A stretch of DNA of 64,000 nucleotides from Paenibacillus aurantius (GTDB lineage: Bacteria > Bacillota > Bacilli > Paenibacillales > NBRC-103111), in assembly GCF_032268605.1 (NCBI RefSeq), contig NZ_CP130318.1, positions 2,452,001 through 2,516,000 of the forward strand. The letters are read 5' to 3'. The notes beneath the pieces were generated by a model that did not search any database, was not told where the DNA came from, and worked only from the letters and a program-made list of their open reading frames with translations. This document shows, piece after piece, positions 34,391 to 42,355 of this stretch. The translations under genes and the position numbers were made by a program. Numbering within the stretch: the first letter of the stretch is position 1; each line of letters opens with the position of its first letter.

Positions 34391-35602
34391 TTGAAAAGGC
34401 GTTACTATTCCTATGGAATCGGGGCCATTCTGCTGTTGGCCCTTGCCTTGCGGCTTCATTATGTTCTAACCTATCCGTTTGAACCGGTTAATTATGATCA
34501 GCTCAACTATACGAAGCTGGCCATCCAGTGGCTCGAAAAAGGGGTCTACGCCTATCGGGATACGGCGCCGAACACGCTGGTCACCCCAGGCTTCCCCGCC
34601 TTCCTGACCGCCATACTCGGCCTCTTCGGCTATGAGCCGCTCGAGCCGGCTTTGATGACCGTAAGGATCATTCAATGCTTCGTGGCGCTCGGGGCCATCT
34701 TCTTTATTTACAAGATCGGGGAGCGCCTGTTTCATCCGGCGACCGGCCTGCTCGCTGCGCTTTTTGCCGCGGTGCATCCGTCGTATGCCGTTTCCGTTTC
34801 GCTTATTTTGACCGAGGTCCTGTTCCTTACCTGCTTCACGGCCTTTCTGTACTTCCAGGTGAGGGTCATCCAAGACAACAAACCTTGGGATCATGTGGGG
34901 ATGGGGATCCTGCTCGGGCTTACCGTGCTGATCCGCCCTAATGTGCTTCCGCTCGCCGTCGTGCCGTATTTCTTCCTGTGGTTTACCCACCGGAAGCTGT
35001 TTCTGCCCATGATTGTGCGTTCCGTGGCGGCCTTCGCCATCATCATGATGCCGTGGTGGATCCGCAATGCGCTGACCTTCCACACCTTCATTCCGATTGC
35101 CAAGGGCGAATCGGGGAACCCTTTCCTCGGAGGGACGGATCCCTATTTTCGGGGAACCATCGACTGGGGAAGCATCAAGGAAGAGGATCAGATGAAAGAA
35201 GGGATCCGCCGCCTGAAGGAAGGCTTGCGGGAAGATCCATCCTTATGGATCCGGTGGTACACGATCGGGAAGTTTAAGGTGTTCAACCTTCATATTTGGC
35301 AGGGCGCCTATCCGTCGTATGTTCCGCAGTGGTATGCCACTCTGATTCAGAAGCTTCACTTCGCCTTGGTCTATATCGGGTGGCCGGCTCTGCCTCTGCT
35401 TTCCCTTATGAGAAGCCGGTCCGCTCTTTACTTGACGGTCAGCCTGTTTATCTTCTATGGCATTCACGCCATGTTTATCCCGGTGGACCGCTACATCTAC
35501 GGAATGCTTCCGTTCCTTATGCTGGGAACCGCTCAATTGTTGGTAACGGGGATGGAGCTCCTTCTCCGAAAACAATTCATAAAAAACCCGGTCAGGACCT
35601 AA
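34391..35602 (+). CDS. ArnT/PMT-like GT-C membrane glycosyltransferase
   Basis: 403 aa with about ten transmembrane helices. LALRLHYVLTYPFEPVNYDQLNYTKLAIQWLEKGVYAY carries the first-loop acidic residue (YDQ) typical of GT39/ArnT-like enzymes. TPGFPAFLTAILGLFGYEP and the tail ...DRYIYGMLPFLMLGTAQLL also match that superfamily. They use polyprenyl-phosphate sugars on the outer face of the membrane. The start is TTG at 34391 with AAGGGGG upstream; an upstream TTG at 34355 inside the previous gene is less likely. Acceptor unknown: a wall polymer, lipid or surface protein. Confidence 0.85.
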   Translation: MKRRYYSYGIGAILLLALALRLHYVLTYPFEPVNYDQLNYTKLAIQWLEKGVYAYRDTAPNTLVTPGFPAFLTAILGLFGYEPLEPALMTVRIIQCFVALGAIFFIYKIGERLFHPATGLLAALFAAVHPSYAVSVSLILTEVLFLTCFTAFLYFQVRVIQDNKPWDHVGMGILLGLTVLIRPNVLPLAVVPYFFLWFTHRKLFLPMIVRSVAAFAIIMMPWWIRNALTFHTFIPIAKGESGNPFLGGTDPYFRGTIDWGSIKEEDQMKEGIRRLKEGLREDPSLWIRWYTIGKFKVFNLHIWQGAYPSYVPQWYATLIQKLHFALVYIGWPALPLLSLMRSRSALYLTVSLFIFYGIHAMFIPVDRYIYGMLPFLMLGTAQLLVTGMELLLRKQFIKNPVRT

Positions 35603-35624
35603 GGGGTCCTTGACCGGGTTTTTT
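35579..35624. terminator. Bidirectional terminator
   Basis: Long hairpin AAAACCCGGTCA...TGACCGGGTTTT with an inner GGACC/GGTCC helix. A-tract before and T-tract after serve the plus-strand glycosylation operon and the convergent CBS gene. The stop codon of the ArnT-like gene falls in the loop. Confidence 0.93.
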
Positions 35625-35677
35625 GGCAGTATGGCTCCAGCTGTGCTGGTTCTCTTCTTTAGATCGAGCGGATTCCG

Positions 35678-36097
35678 TCAGGAGGTCGCTTCTTCTTTAA
35701 ACAGCTGGGCGGTGCAATATTCAATAATATCGCTGCGGCGGACGATACCGATGAATTTATCCATGTCGTCTACGACCGGAACGAAGTTCTGGGCTTTGGC
35801 AAGGGCAATCAAATCTTCCATATTGGAATCGATGCGGACGGTCCGGTTCTGGATCCGCAAGGGAATTTCCGAAAGGGAATGGCGGTGGGCGGTTTCAAAA
35901 TTCAGATCCTTAAGGCCTTTGAAGTACCACAGCAGGTCGCCTTCCGTAACGGTTCCGGCGTAAGTTCCGTCGTCGTTCAGAATAGGAACGGCGGTATAGC
36001 GGTGGAATTCCATTTTTTCCAATGTCTGGCGCAAAGTAGTCTGCATGGTAAGACAAATCACTTCCTGCTTGGGAAGCAGGAAAAAGGCAATGTTCAT
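35678..36097 (-). CDS. CBS-domain pair protein
   Basis: 139 aa, a single Bateman module of two CBS domains. The first is LRQTLEKMEFHRYTAVPILNDDGTYAGTVTEGDLLWYF (about residues 22-60), the second VRIDSNMEDLIALAKAQNFVPVVDDMDKFIGIVRRSDIIEY (about 86-127). Such stand-alone modules bind adenine nucleotides or c-di-AMP and control partner proteins; relatedness to DarB/CbpB is only superficial. AAAGGAG stands upstream of the ATG. Confidence 0.85.
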   Translation of the reverse strand: MNIAFFLLPKQEVICLTMQTTLRQTLEKMEFHRYTAVPILNDDGTYAGTVTEGDLLWYFKGLKDLNFETAHRHSLSEIPLRIQNRTVRIDSNMEDLIALAKAQNFVPVVDDMDKFIGIVRRSDIIEYCTAQLFKEEATS

Positions 36098-36267
36098 TAC
36101 AAAAGGGCTCCTTTACCGATTTCTTTCTCCATCTATAAGTGTAACAAAATTAAGAAGCCGAGGATAGCGGGTTTACGTGGAAGCCTCAAAAGAGGTAAAG
36201 TAGGAGGGAAGTCCGGAAGCGTGTCATCGCCGGGCAGAACCTACTTTTTCAGGGAACAGGTGAGAGA

Positions 36268-36714
36268 ATGGAAACCAAGCGGGTAATGACCGGCGAGGAG
36301 CTGAAGCAGTGCTTCTCCGTGCGGCTTAAAGTATTTGTAGAAGAGCAGAAGGTGCCGGCCGATCTGGAAATCGACGAGTTCGATGCTTCACTCGATGCCT
36401 GCCATCATCTTCTGCTGCAGGGAGAGGACGGCACCCCCGTCGGTACGGGACGATGGCGCTTCTATACCCCCGATACGGCGAAGCTTCAGCGGATCGCCGT
36501 GCTCTCTGAGTATAGAGGGATCGGAGCAGGCCGCCGCGTTATTGCAGCTTTAGAGGCCTGGGCGAGGGAGGAGGGAGCCGCTTACTCCCTGCTCGACGCA
36601 CAGTGCCAAGCAGAGGCGTTCTACGCGAAGCTGGGCTACGAGACGATCTCGGACGAGCCCTTCGACGACGCCGGCATTCCTCATGTCCGGATGCGCAAAA
36701 GCCTGGTGGAGTAG
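36268..36714 (+). CDS. GNAT-family N-acetyltransferase (YjcF-like)
   Basis: 148 aa. VRLKVFVEEQKVPADLEIDEFD is the N-terminal signature of the YjcF/ElaA-type GNAT group. The acetyl-CoA-binding motif is LQRIAVLSEYRGIGAGRRVIAALEAWA near residues 73-98, and AEAFYAKLGYETISDEPFDDAGIPHVRM is the closing motif. The acceptor is unknown. AGGTGAGA precedes the ATG and a strong terminator follows. Confidence 0.88.
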   Translation: METKRVMTGEELKQCFSVRLKVFVEEQKVPADLEIDEFDASLDACHHLLLQGEDGTPVGTGRWRFYTPDTAKLQRIAVLSEYRGIGAGRRVIAALEAWAREEGAAYSLLDAQCQAEAFYAKLGYETISDEPFDDAGIPHVRMRKSLVE

Positions 36715-36732
36715 ATACGTCCTCTGGCAGAC

Positions 36733-36769
36733 CAAAAAAACCAAGGGTTTCCATGCCCTTGGTTTTTTT
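36733..36769. terminator. Bidirectional terminator
   Basis: AAAAAAACCAAGGG/CCCTTGGTTTTTTT with an 8-nt loop, perfectly symmetric. It serves the GNAT gene on the plus strand and the DUF3892 gene on the minus strand. Confidence 0.95.
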
Positions 36770-36818
36770 GTGTTTTACGAATGGCGGATGCTCCGGGCTG
36801 CCCGATCGGCAGATTTCA

Positions 36819-37079
36819 TCAGAACGTCGGAAGGTTATCCAGGTTGTTCGTCGGATCCCCGTCCGCATCGCTTCTTAAATGCTCGTCGCCGTCGCGCCCC
36901 TTGAACACATTCACGTGCTCGATCTGGCCGTTCTTGGCCATCGCCTGGGCTTCCTTGTAATTCACGACTTGGCCGCTTTCGAGGAGAAGCTCGACGATAT
37001 CCCCGTCCCCGTTCTTGCGCACAGCTTTAACCTGAGTCCGGTCCGGCCTCATGGCGGATTGTCCGTTGTTCGGTTCCAT
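36819..37079 (-). CDS. DUF3892 protein
   Basis: 86 aa. VKAVRKNGDGDIVELLLESGQVVNYKEAQAMAKNGQIEHVNVFKGRDGDEHLRSDADGDPTNNLDNLP is the DUF3892 core, a small beta-rich domain widespread in Bacillales. The role is unknown. The C-terminal RSDADGDPTNNLDNLP recurs in many members. AAAGGAGG stands 10 nt before the ATG. It lies downstream of the metallo-hydrolase gene on the other side of a 48-bp gap, so the two could be separate units. Confidence 0.82.
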   Translation of the reverse strand: MEPNNGQSAMRPDRTQVKAVRKNGDGDIVELLLESGQVVNYKEAQAMAKNGQIEHVNVFKGRDGDEHLRSDADGDPTNNLDNLPTF

Positions 37080-37127
37080 GGTGGATCGCCTCCTTTCTCC
37101 CCATAGTGTCCGACCGGACCGGAAGAA

Positions 37128-37874
37128 TCATACATCGAATTCGTAAGCCTTATGCTGCTTCATGAACGTCATCCGCCCCGTCTTCCCCATGAAGCTCTCC
37201 ATGTTGTCTCCGTAATGCATGAGAAGCACGGATTTCTGAATGTCTTCGGGAAGGGTAAGAAGCTCTTCGAGTGTGGCATGAACCGTCCCCGGCGTGATCA
37301 GCTGGCAGTCGTGCAGAATATGGCGGCAGCCCCGTTCGTGGTAGGCATACCGGATTAACCCGCGGTCAAACCGGGTGTCGGCCGTATAAAGCAGCCCTCC
37401 GTTGACGATGAGGCAGTAACTCAGCTTGCCGGGCACGTGCTTCGTCTGGAAGAGCTCGATTGTAAAGCCGGGTGCCACCTCATGAACCGTTTCTTCCGGA
37501 ATTTCGATGACGCGGAAGTAAGCGTCCAGGCTGTCGGCCCCGTCTTCCGGGCTCTCCAGCCCTCCTCTAAGCGTATGTTCCCACAAAGAGCGGCGAATTC
37601 CCGCCGGCACGAGCAGGTCGGGTTTACGTTCGTGTTCGAACTTCATTCGGAAAGCAATCTCTTCGAGCCCTCCGACATGATCGGCATGGGTGTGGGAGAT
37701 GAAAATGCCGTCGATCTTCTCGAGGCCGACTCCCATGTGGTGGAGGGCGGAAGGGGCGGTAATGCCGCAATCCACGAGCAGCGTATAATCCCCGCCGGTC
37801 ATGAGGGCGTTGTTGTTGTAATATTTCTTGGCAAAAGCACTTCCCGTGCCGAGCATTTCAATGCGGATGGTCAT
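37128..37874 (-). CDS. Metallo-beta-lactamase-fold hydrolase (RNase Z-like)
   Basis: 248 aa. MTIRIEMLGTGSAFAKKYYNNNALM resembles the RNase Z/PhnP opening. The metal motif SHTHADHVGGLEEIAF is near residue 60, with later ligands in FQTKHVPGKLSYCL, YTADTRFD, HDCQLI and LMHYGD. Like other short forms without the tRNA-binding arm it may be a phosphodiesterase or a general MBL hydrolase. The start at 37874 has GGAGGATCC upstream; the frame continues to 38006 without family features. Confidence 0.85.
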   Translation of the reverse strand: MTIRIEMLGTGSAFAKKYYNNNALMTGGDYTLLVDCGITAPSALHHMGVGLEKIDGIFISHTHADHVGGLEEIAFRMKFEHERKPDLLVPAGIRRSLWEHTLRGGLESPEDGADSLDAYFRVIEIPEETVHEVAPGFTIELFQTKHVPGKLSYCLIVNGGLLYTADTRFDRGLIRYAYHERGCRHILHDCQLITPGTVHATLEELLTLPEDIQKSVLLMHYGDNMESFMGKTGRMTFMKQHKAYEFDV

Positions 37875-38047
37875 GGACGGATCCTCCGTGCGGCGCTTGG
37901 CCGTTTTTCTATAATTTAACATGCCGGAGGGTCTGATTTCAAAAAATCCCTTCCTCCTAACCCAAAAAAGCCCGTCGTGCCTGCACCATGGGCACCTGCC
38001 CGGCATAGGCTATCGTACCATCACAAATGAAGGGCGAGGGATTGGGC

Positions 38048-38251
38048 ATGGCAAAGAAAACGGGCAAGAAAAAAGAACTATCGACGGTGGACCGGAACCA
38101 GTTCAACATGAAAATCGTAACGTCCGATGTGTGTCATGCCTGCAAGCATAAATGCGCCAGGGGCATCCGGTATATGGAGGCCATGGCCCAGCCCGGAGCC
38201 TTGGGCAGAGGAGTTCCCTGCATGCTTACCAAAGGAAAGGGCTACAAGTAA
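38048..38251 (+). CDS. Small lysine-rich protein with four cysteines, 67 aa
   Basis: Unrecognised. MAKKTGKKKELSTVDRN is basic and probably disordered. Then SDVCHACKHKCARGIRYMEAMAQPGALGRGVPCMLTKGKGYK gives C-x2-C-x3-C-x16-C, a plausible zinc or iron-sulfur knuckle. It is small, basic and Cys-clustered, compatible with a nucleic-acid or ribosome-associated protein. The start at 38048 is preceded by GAGGG; an earlier ATG at 38027 has no site. Confidence 0.68.
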   Translation: MAKKTGKKKELSTVDRNQFNMKIVTSDVCHACKHKCARGIRYMEAMAQPGALGRGVPCMLTKGKGYK

Positions 38252-38353
38252 CCCGGCCGGCCGCTTCCAATAGAAAGCTGTTCCCGCATGTCCTCCTAAT
38301 CCTCTCCGCTTCATGATATAATAGAGGGAGTGAAAACAAGGGAGGCGTGCCAT

Positions 38354-38839
38354 ATGATCCATCCGACTCAAGCCGGCCTTCAGGCCACATCCACCGTCGG
38401 ATCGGCGCTGTTTGCCGTTATGGTCATTCTTTATCGCATCAAGGGCGCCGCCAAGCCGGTTACCCTTCGTAAAATAATCATCCCCCCTCTGGCCATGAGC
38501 TCGGGCTTTCTAATGTTTCTGTTCCCTATGACGCGGATCCCTTGGCTGTGGGCGGTTGGGGCGTGGGCGGCGGGAGCGCTCTTCTTCTCTTACCCGCTGA
38601 TCCGCACGTCGCGTTTCGTTCCATCCGGCCGGGAGATCTACCTGGAGCGTTCCAAGGCGTTCGTGGTCATCCTGCTTGTGCTGCTGGCGATCCGCCTTCT
38701 TCTGCACAGTTATGTGGAGCGTTACGTAACCCTGCCGCAGACGGGTGCTCTGTTCTTCCTGCTTGCCTACGGCATGCTGCTTCCGTGGAGGCTCGCCATG
38801 GCTGCTCAGTTCCGCCGCTTGGAAGCCGCCCTTCGTTGA
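38354..38839 (+). CDS. CcdC-like membrane protein (DUF1453)
   Basis: 161 aa with five hydrophobic helices. VMVILYRIKGAAKPVTLRKIIIPPLAMSSGFLMFLFP, the TSRFVPSGREIYLERSKAFVVILLVLLAIRL stretch and the final YGMLLPWRLAMAAQFRRLE fit the CcdC/YneJ family, sometimes linked to cytochrome c biogenesis in Bacillus but not essential for it. The start at 38354 has GGGAGG upstream, and TATAAT at 38317-38322 is a likely -10 box. Confidence 0.82.
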   Translation: MIHPTQAGLQATSTVGSALFAVMVILYRIKGAAKPVTLRKIIIPPLAMSSGFLMFLFPMTRIPWLWAVGAWAAGALFFSYPLIRTSRFVPSGREIYLERSKAFVVILLVLLAIRLLLHSYVERYVTLPQTGALFFLLAYGMLLPWRLAMAAQFRRLEAALR

Positions 38840-38858
38840 TCAAGTGCCAAGAACAGCA

Positions 38859-38894
38859 GAAAGTCCCTCACCGTTTAGCGGGAGGGACTTTTCT
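38859..38894. terminator. Terminator between CcdC-like and Spo0E-like genes
   Basis: AAAGTCCCTC/GAGGGACTTT with an inner CCG/CGG helix; TTTT on the plus strand, CTTT on the minus strand. It mainly serves the plus-strand gene. Confidence 0.88.
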
Positions 38895-38925
38895 TATGAT
38901 TAGGTAAGTTTGATTTCACGTTCCA

Positions 38926-39081
38926 TTAGGGCTTCATTTGGCGGAGGATCAGGCGGTCGAGCCTCTCGCTGACGGCAACCACCTGGGGATGCCGGAAGTT
39001 GTACTGGTATTTGTGCGCGATCAGGGCCAGGTGTTTCTTGACGGACTCGATTTCGGCATCCAGCCGGCGGTTCTTCCTCAT
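38926..39081 (-). CDS. Spo0E-like aspartyl-phosphate phosphatase candidate
   Basis: 51 aa, the size of a Spo0E-type two-helix protein. Helix 1 is RRLDAEIESVKKHLALIAHKY. Helix 2 carries HPQVVAVSERLDRLILRQM, which fits the S-x-x-L-D signature (SQELD in canonical members) used to strip phosphate from Spo0A~P. The start at 39081 has GAGGGAGG upstream. The variant SERLD keeps Ser, Leu and the catalytic Asp. Activity toward Spo0A is inferred only. Confidence 0.78.
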   Translation of the reverse strand: MRKNRRLDAEIESVKKHLALIAHKYQYNFRHPQVVAVSERLDRLILRQMKP

Positions 39082-39179
39082 GCCTGAATTCCTCCCTCGC
39101 GGTAAGTCGGCCTTGCCCCTGATTATATCGGTTTGAGGACAAGAAATCAAAAGGCTCCAGGGAAGAAAAATTTTACCGG

Positions 39180-39209
39180 TTGAATAAAGGAACGTGTGTT
39201 CGCTATACT
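39180..39209 (+). promoter_or_regulatory. Sigma-A promoter
   Basis: TTGAAT, 18-bp spacer, TATACT, about 50 bp upstream of the 114-aa gene at 39262. Confidence 0.72.
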
Positions 39210-39261
39210 AATAAAGAAGCCGATCCTGCGCTTCTACTATATCTATCCGTAAGGTGATCGC

Positions 39262-39606
39262 ATGCCGGATTTTGAAATCGAGCAGGGGATCCACGACTAC
39301 ATAGTGACGCTGTACTTGCAAAAGGCGCTGGACTGGGACCGGAAGCAGACGGGGCTGTTCAAGCTCGACCGGTTCTGGGAGGAGCTGGCCGGGCAGCTCG
39401 CCCGGTATGCGGAAGCCGAGCATGCCCGGATCCGCAAGAGGCTGAGGAGCACCGGCTGCCGCATCCTGCTGGAAGAGATGTCGGCGGACCGGAATGTCCA
39501 TGTGATGTACCGCCATAAAGGGTATGAGCATCACTGCGTGATCATGCCGTCGGTGCTGAAAGGAAAGTGCGAAACAAGGCTTAAGGATTTTTTGCTTACC
39601 CGCTAA
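39262..39606 (+). CDS. Hypothetical protein, 114 aa
   Basis: Unrecognised. Cytoplasmic, mixed alpha/beta. Helical N-terminus PDFEIEQGIHDYIVTLYLQKALDWDRKQ, a basic middle (EHARIRKRLRSTGCRILLEE) and a strand-rich end (VHVMYRHKGYEHHCVIMPSVLKGKCETRL). AAGGTG precedes the ATG and a promoter is visible upstream, so it is expressed as a single gene. No catalytic motif stands out. Confidence 0.7.
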   Translation: MPDFEIEQGIHDYIVTLYLQKALDWDRKQTGLFKLDRFWEELAGQLARYAEAEHARIRKRLRSTGCRILLEEMSADRNVHVMYRHKGYEHHCVIMPSVLKGKCETRLKDFLLTR

Positions 39607-39676
39607 ACGGCCCCGTCCTTCCATGCTATAATCAGGAAATGTGATGCTGATTAGATAAAGGGGCCGTGAATTTATA

Positions 39677-40618
39677 ATGGTAGTCACCAGGATGGACATG
39701 AGAAGAAGATCAGCCGGAGTATGGCGGGGGAGGCTGGTCAGAATCACGCTCGTGCTGGCTGCCCTCCTGACGCTATGCGCGGCGGGTCTTTCCACTTACG
39801 TAGGATGGAGCCTTACCCATCCCGCCAAGAAGCCTTTAACCGAGACGCCGTCGGATTACGGGCTGGCCTACGAGAAGATTTCATTCCCTAGCCGGGACGG
39901 CAAGATCTCTCTGAAGGGCTGGTTTCTTCCAGGGGCGGAGGGGACCGGCGGGAAGACGGTTATTATCGCCCACGGCTACTCGAAGAACCGTCTGCAAGAC
40001 GACGCGCACATCATGCCGCTGGTCCAATCGATAATCAAAGAGGGCTATGGGGTGGTGATGTTTGACTTCCGCAATTCCGGCGAATCCGGAGGAAGCCTGA
40101 CCTCGGTAGGCGAGTACGAGGAGCAGGACCTGCTGGGAGCGATTGATTGGGTGAAACAGGAGCATCCGGGACGGACGGCGCTGCTCGGGTTCTCGATGGG
40201 GGCCAGTACGGCCCTTCTGGCGGCCGCGGAGGAGCCGTCGGTCGCGTCCGTCATAGCGGACAGCCCGTTCAGCCACCTCGAACGCTACCTGAAGGAGAAC
40301 CTGCCGGCGTGGTCCCACCTTCCGAGCTTTCCGTTTACTCCCTTGATCTTGGGAATTCTTCCCCCGCTGGTGGGCGTCCACCCGGGGCTCGTGGACGTTT
40401 CGGCGGCAGCGGACGCCGTTTATCCGCGTCCCGTTCTGTTTATCCACAGCAAGGATGACGACAAGATTCCGTCGGTCAACAGCCAATCGATGTGGCAGGC
40501 TCATCCCGACAAGTTCGAATTCTGGGAAACGAAGCAGGCGGGACATGTCGGCTCGTACAAGCTTTTTCCCAAGGCCTATACGGAGAAGGTGCTGCAATTT
40601 TTGGCAGGGAACTTGTGA
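39677..40618 (+). CDS. Membrane-anchored alpha/beta hydrolase
   Basis: 313 aa. The N-terminus is basic, followed by one membrane helix (ITLVLAALLTLCAAGLSTYVGW), so the enzyme probably faces outward as a tethered protein. The hydrolase fold then follows: TVIIAHGYSKNRLQDDAHIMPL, DFRNSGESGG, LLGFSMGASTALLAAAE (G-x-S-x-G nucleophile), PVLFIHSKDDDKIP (acid) and TKQAGHVGSYK (His). It resembles the YqkD/Bem46-like group. TATAAT at 39627-39632 is a possible -10. Confidence 0.85.
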   Translation: MVVTRMDMRRRSAGVWRGRLVRITLVLAALLTLCAAGLSTYVGWSLTHPAKKPLTETPSDYGLAYEKISFPSRDGKISLKGWFLPGAEGTGGKTVIIAHGYSKNRLQDDAHIMPLVQSIIKEGYGVVMFDFRNSGESGGSLTSVGEYEEQDLLGAIDWVKQEHPGRTALLGFSMGASTALLAAAEEPSVASVIADSPFSHLERYLKENLPAWSHLPSFPFTPLILGILPPLVGVHPGLVDVSAAADAVYPRPVLFIHSKDDDKIPSVNSQSMWQAHPDKFEFWETKQAGHVGSYKLFPKAYTEKVLQFLAGNL

Positions 40619-40706
40619 AGATTTTTTACAAAACCATCGCAACTCTTCCTGAGGGACCGAGTATAAACTATCATGTAAACAACATCAGATGGAGGTTAGG
40701 TGGACG

Positions 40707-41321
40707 ATGAAGGCGAAACGAGTGGCTGTCCTTATCTGTGTCTTCTCGATGCTTTTTACGGCAACCGTCTTTGCGGATTCGCTGTGGGGAAGCTATGAAG
40801 GATATTCGAAAGCCAAAGTCCGGATTAATGGGTCCGATGTAGCGTTCCCGGAAGGGGATGTTCCGGCGTTCGTTATGAACGGACGAACGGTGCTCCCGCT
40901 TCGTCAGCTGACGGATTCTTTACAGGCTATGGTGAAATGGGATAATGACGCCAAGACGGCGGATATTTATAAGCCCAACGTACACATGTTCTTTGCTCAG
41001 GATGTCAGCAACAAGGATTATTCCCTTCAGAAACCTTTCGCCAAGGTGGACCAGGGCAAGACCGTTAACTTCGTCGTATTCTCCCAGGTGGATAACCTGA
41101 AGCTCCATGTGGACGGCTTCAAGATCTCCATCACCGCGCCGAGTGGAGAAGAGGCAACGCCGGCTCTCGAGGTTCCGCTCGATACGAACGAAGAATCGTT
41201 CTGGTACCCGTGGCCGTTCAAGGTCAACTTCACCCAGAAGGGGAATTACACCGTTAAGTTCTCTTTCCTGCTAAACAACGAGTATACGGTGGTCTCTCAG
41301 AAGGTTATCGTTTCCGAATAA
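40707..41321 (+). CDS. Secreted copper-amine-oxidase N-terminal-domain protein
   Basis: 204 aa. Signal peptide MKAKRVAVLICVFSMLFTATVFA|DS. A short copper-amine-oxidase N-like domain follows: KVRINGSDVAFPEGDVPAFVMNGRTVLPLRQLTDSLQAMVKWDNDAKTADIY. This is the module abundant in Paenibacillus secreted proteins, often wall-associated and non-catalytic. The C-terminal ~120 residues look like an immunoglobulin-type beta sandwich. The start at 40707 has GGAGG upstream. The role is probably structural at the envelope. Confidence 0.85.
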   Translation: MKAKRVAVLICVFSMLFTATVFADSLWGSYEGYSKAKVRINGSDVAFPEGDVPAFVMNGRTVLPLRQLTDSLQAMVKWDNDAKTADIYKPNVHMFFAQDVSNKDYSLQKPFAKVDQGKTVNFVVFSQVDNLKLHVDGFKISITAPSGEEATPALEVPLDTNEESFWYPWPFKVNFTQKGNYTVKFSFLLNNEYTVVSQKVIVSE

Positions 41322-41334
41322 GCGAAACCGGCCG

Positions 41335-41372
41335 AGAAGTCCTGGAATCTTATCCGATTCCGGGGCTTTTTG
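41335..41372 (+). terminator. Terminator after the copper-amine-oxidase-domain gene
   Basis: AAGTCC-TGGAATC ... GATTCCG-GGGCTT hairpin followed by TTT, 14 bp after the stop. Confidence 0.85.
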
Positions 41373-41535
41373 CTGTATGGAGCCCAGGAAACGAGGGAGA
41401 GAGGCCCGCTAATCGATCCTGGCGGCAGGGCGGACCTGCCGATCGGCCAGGGAGAGGTCAGGGTTTGACCTGCCGGGAGCTTAAATGGTACTATACGTTA
41501 AGCACACCATTTAACCGAAGAGATGAGGGAAAACC

Positions 41536-41847
41536 ATGAGCGATCATAAGCATGAGGATAACTGCGGATGCGGTCATGACCACGAGCACGAACACGAAGA
41601 AGATGTCTTTCTCGTAACCGATGCCGAAGGCAAGGAACACGAGATGGTGATGGTCTACACCTTCGAATCCGAGAGCCAGGCCTATGCGGTTCTGCTGGAC
41701 CGCAATGATCCGGAAGCCGACGGGGTCATCTTCCGCATTGAGGAAGAGAACGACGAAGCGTATCTCGTCAGCATCGAGGACGATGAAGAATGGAACCGTG
41801 TGGTGGCCATTTATAATGAAATCGCAGCCGAAGAGAATGACAAGTAA
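41536..41847 (+). CDS. DUF1292 protein with His-rich N-terminus
   Basis: 103 aa, strongly acidic. The first ~22 residues are metal-binding-like (DHKHEDNCGCGHDHEHEHEE, with two Cys and seven His). The rest is the DUF1292/YrzB core: DVFLVTDAEGKEHEMVMVYTFESESQAYAVLLDRND...DEAYLVSIEDDEEWNRVVAIYNEI. Its function is unknown. Family members normally start directly with the core; the histidine-rich leader is an addition that could store or sense metal. Confidence 0.85.
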   Translation: MSDHKHEDNCGCGHDHEHEHEEDVFLVTDAEGKEHEMVMVYTFESESQAYAVLLDRNDPEADGVIFRIEEENDEAYLVSIEDDEEWNRVVAIYNEIAAEENDK

Positions 41848-41885
41848 GAGGTAACCGTAAACGGGCTTGCGAGCCTGCCTAACCA

Positions 41886-41921
41886 AGAAGAACCCTTCCC
41901 GCTAGGAAAGGGTTCTTCTTC
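41886..41921 (+). terminator. Terminator between DUF1292 and DUF1885 genes
   Basis: AAGAAGAACCCTT / AAGGGTTCTTCTT hairpin with a ~10-nt loop, 38 bp past the DUF1292 stop. The minus-strand DUF1885 gene converges on it. Confidence 0.88.
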
Positions 41922-41932
41922 TGTAAGCAAGC

Positions 41933-42355
41933 TTATTTGCGCGGGTTGAAATACATGATTCGTCCGTTGAACAGGTGAAGCTCCGCTTTAAGGCGCTTCC
42001 CGAGATGCTTGCACAGCTCATTGGCTTTGGCTTTGTCTCCGTGGGTGGAGTCGTCGGGGAGCACCACCTGGATGAACGAGCGTTCCGTCCCGCTGCCGTC
42101 GGGGCGGCTTCCTACGCCCAGCACAATATATTTGTACAGGCTGTTCTTCCCTTTCAGGTAGAACCATTTTCCTTCGCCCTCCGGCTTTGTTTCGAAGCTG
42201 TAAGGAAATCCGGCGTCCTCGTAATCCCAGCCCAGCTGCTTGCCGGTTAGGGCGAGCTGGTCTTTGTAGCTGACGAGAGCCTCCTTGAGCTCGTCCAGGG
42301 TAAACGTCGGCTGCGCCGAGCCTTCGACCAATTGAATGTAAGCGCTTTGACTCAT
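41933..42355 (-). CDS. DUF1885 protein
   Basis: 140 aa. MSQSAYIQLVEGSAQPTFTLDELKEALVSYKDQLALTGKQLGWDYEDAGFPYSFE, then a strand-rich C-terminal half with TERSFIQVVLPDDSTHGDKAKANELCKHLGKRLKAELHLFNGRIMYF. It matches the DUF1885 family of Bacillales; no function is known. The start at 42355 has GGCGGGTG upstream. The frame extends far upstream, but that part is not protein-like. Confidence 0.78.
   Translation of the reverse strand: MSQSAYIQLVEGSAQPTFTLDELKEALVSYKDQLALTGKQLGWDYEDAGFPYSFETKPEGEGKWFYLKGKNSLYKYIVLGVGSRPDGSGTERSFIQVVLPDDSTHGDKAKANELCKHLGKRLKAELHLFNGRIMYFNPRK

Noticed and set aside
35610-35963. 117-codon plus-strand frame opposite the CBS-domain gene
   Set aside because: It starts within the terminator region and runs antisense to a clear two-CBS protein.
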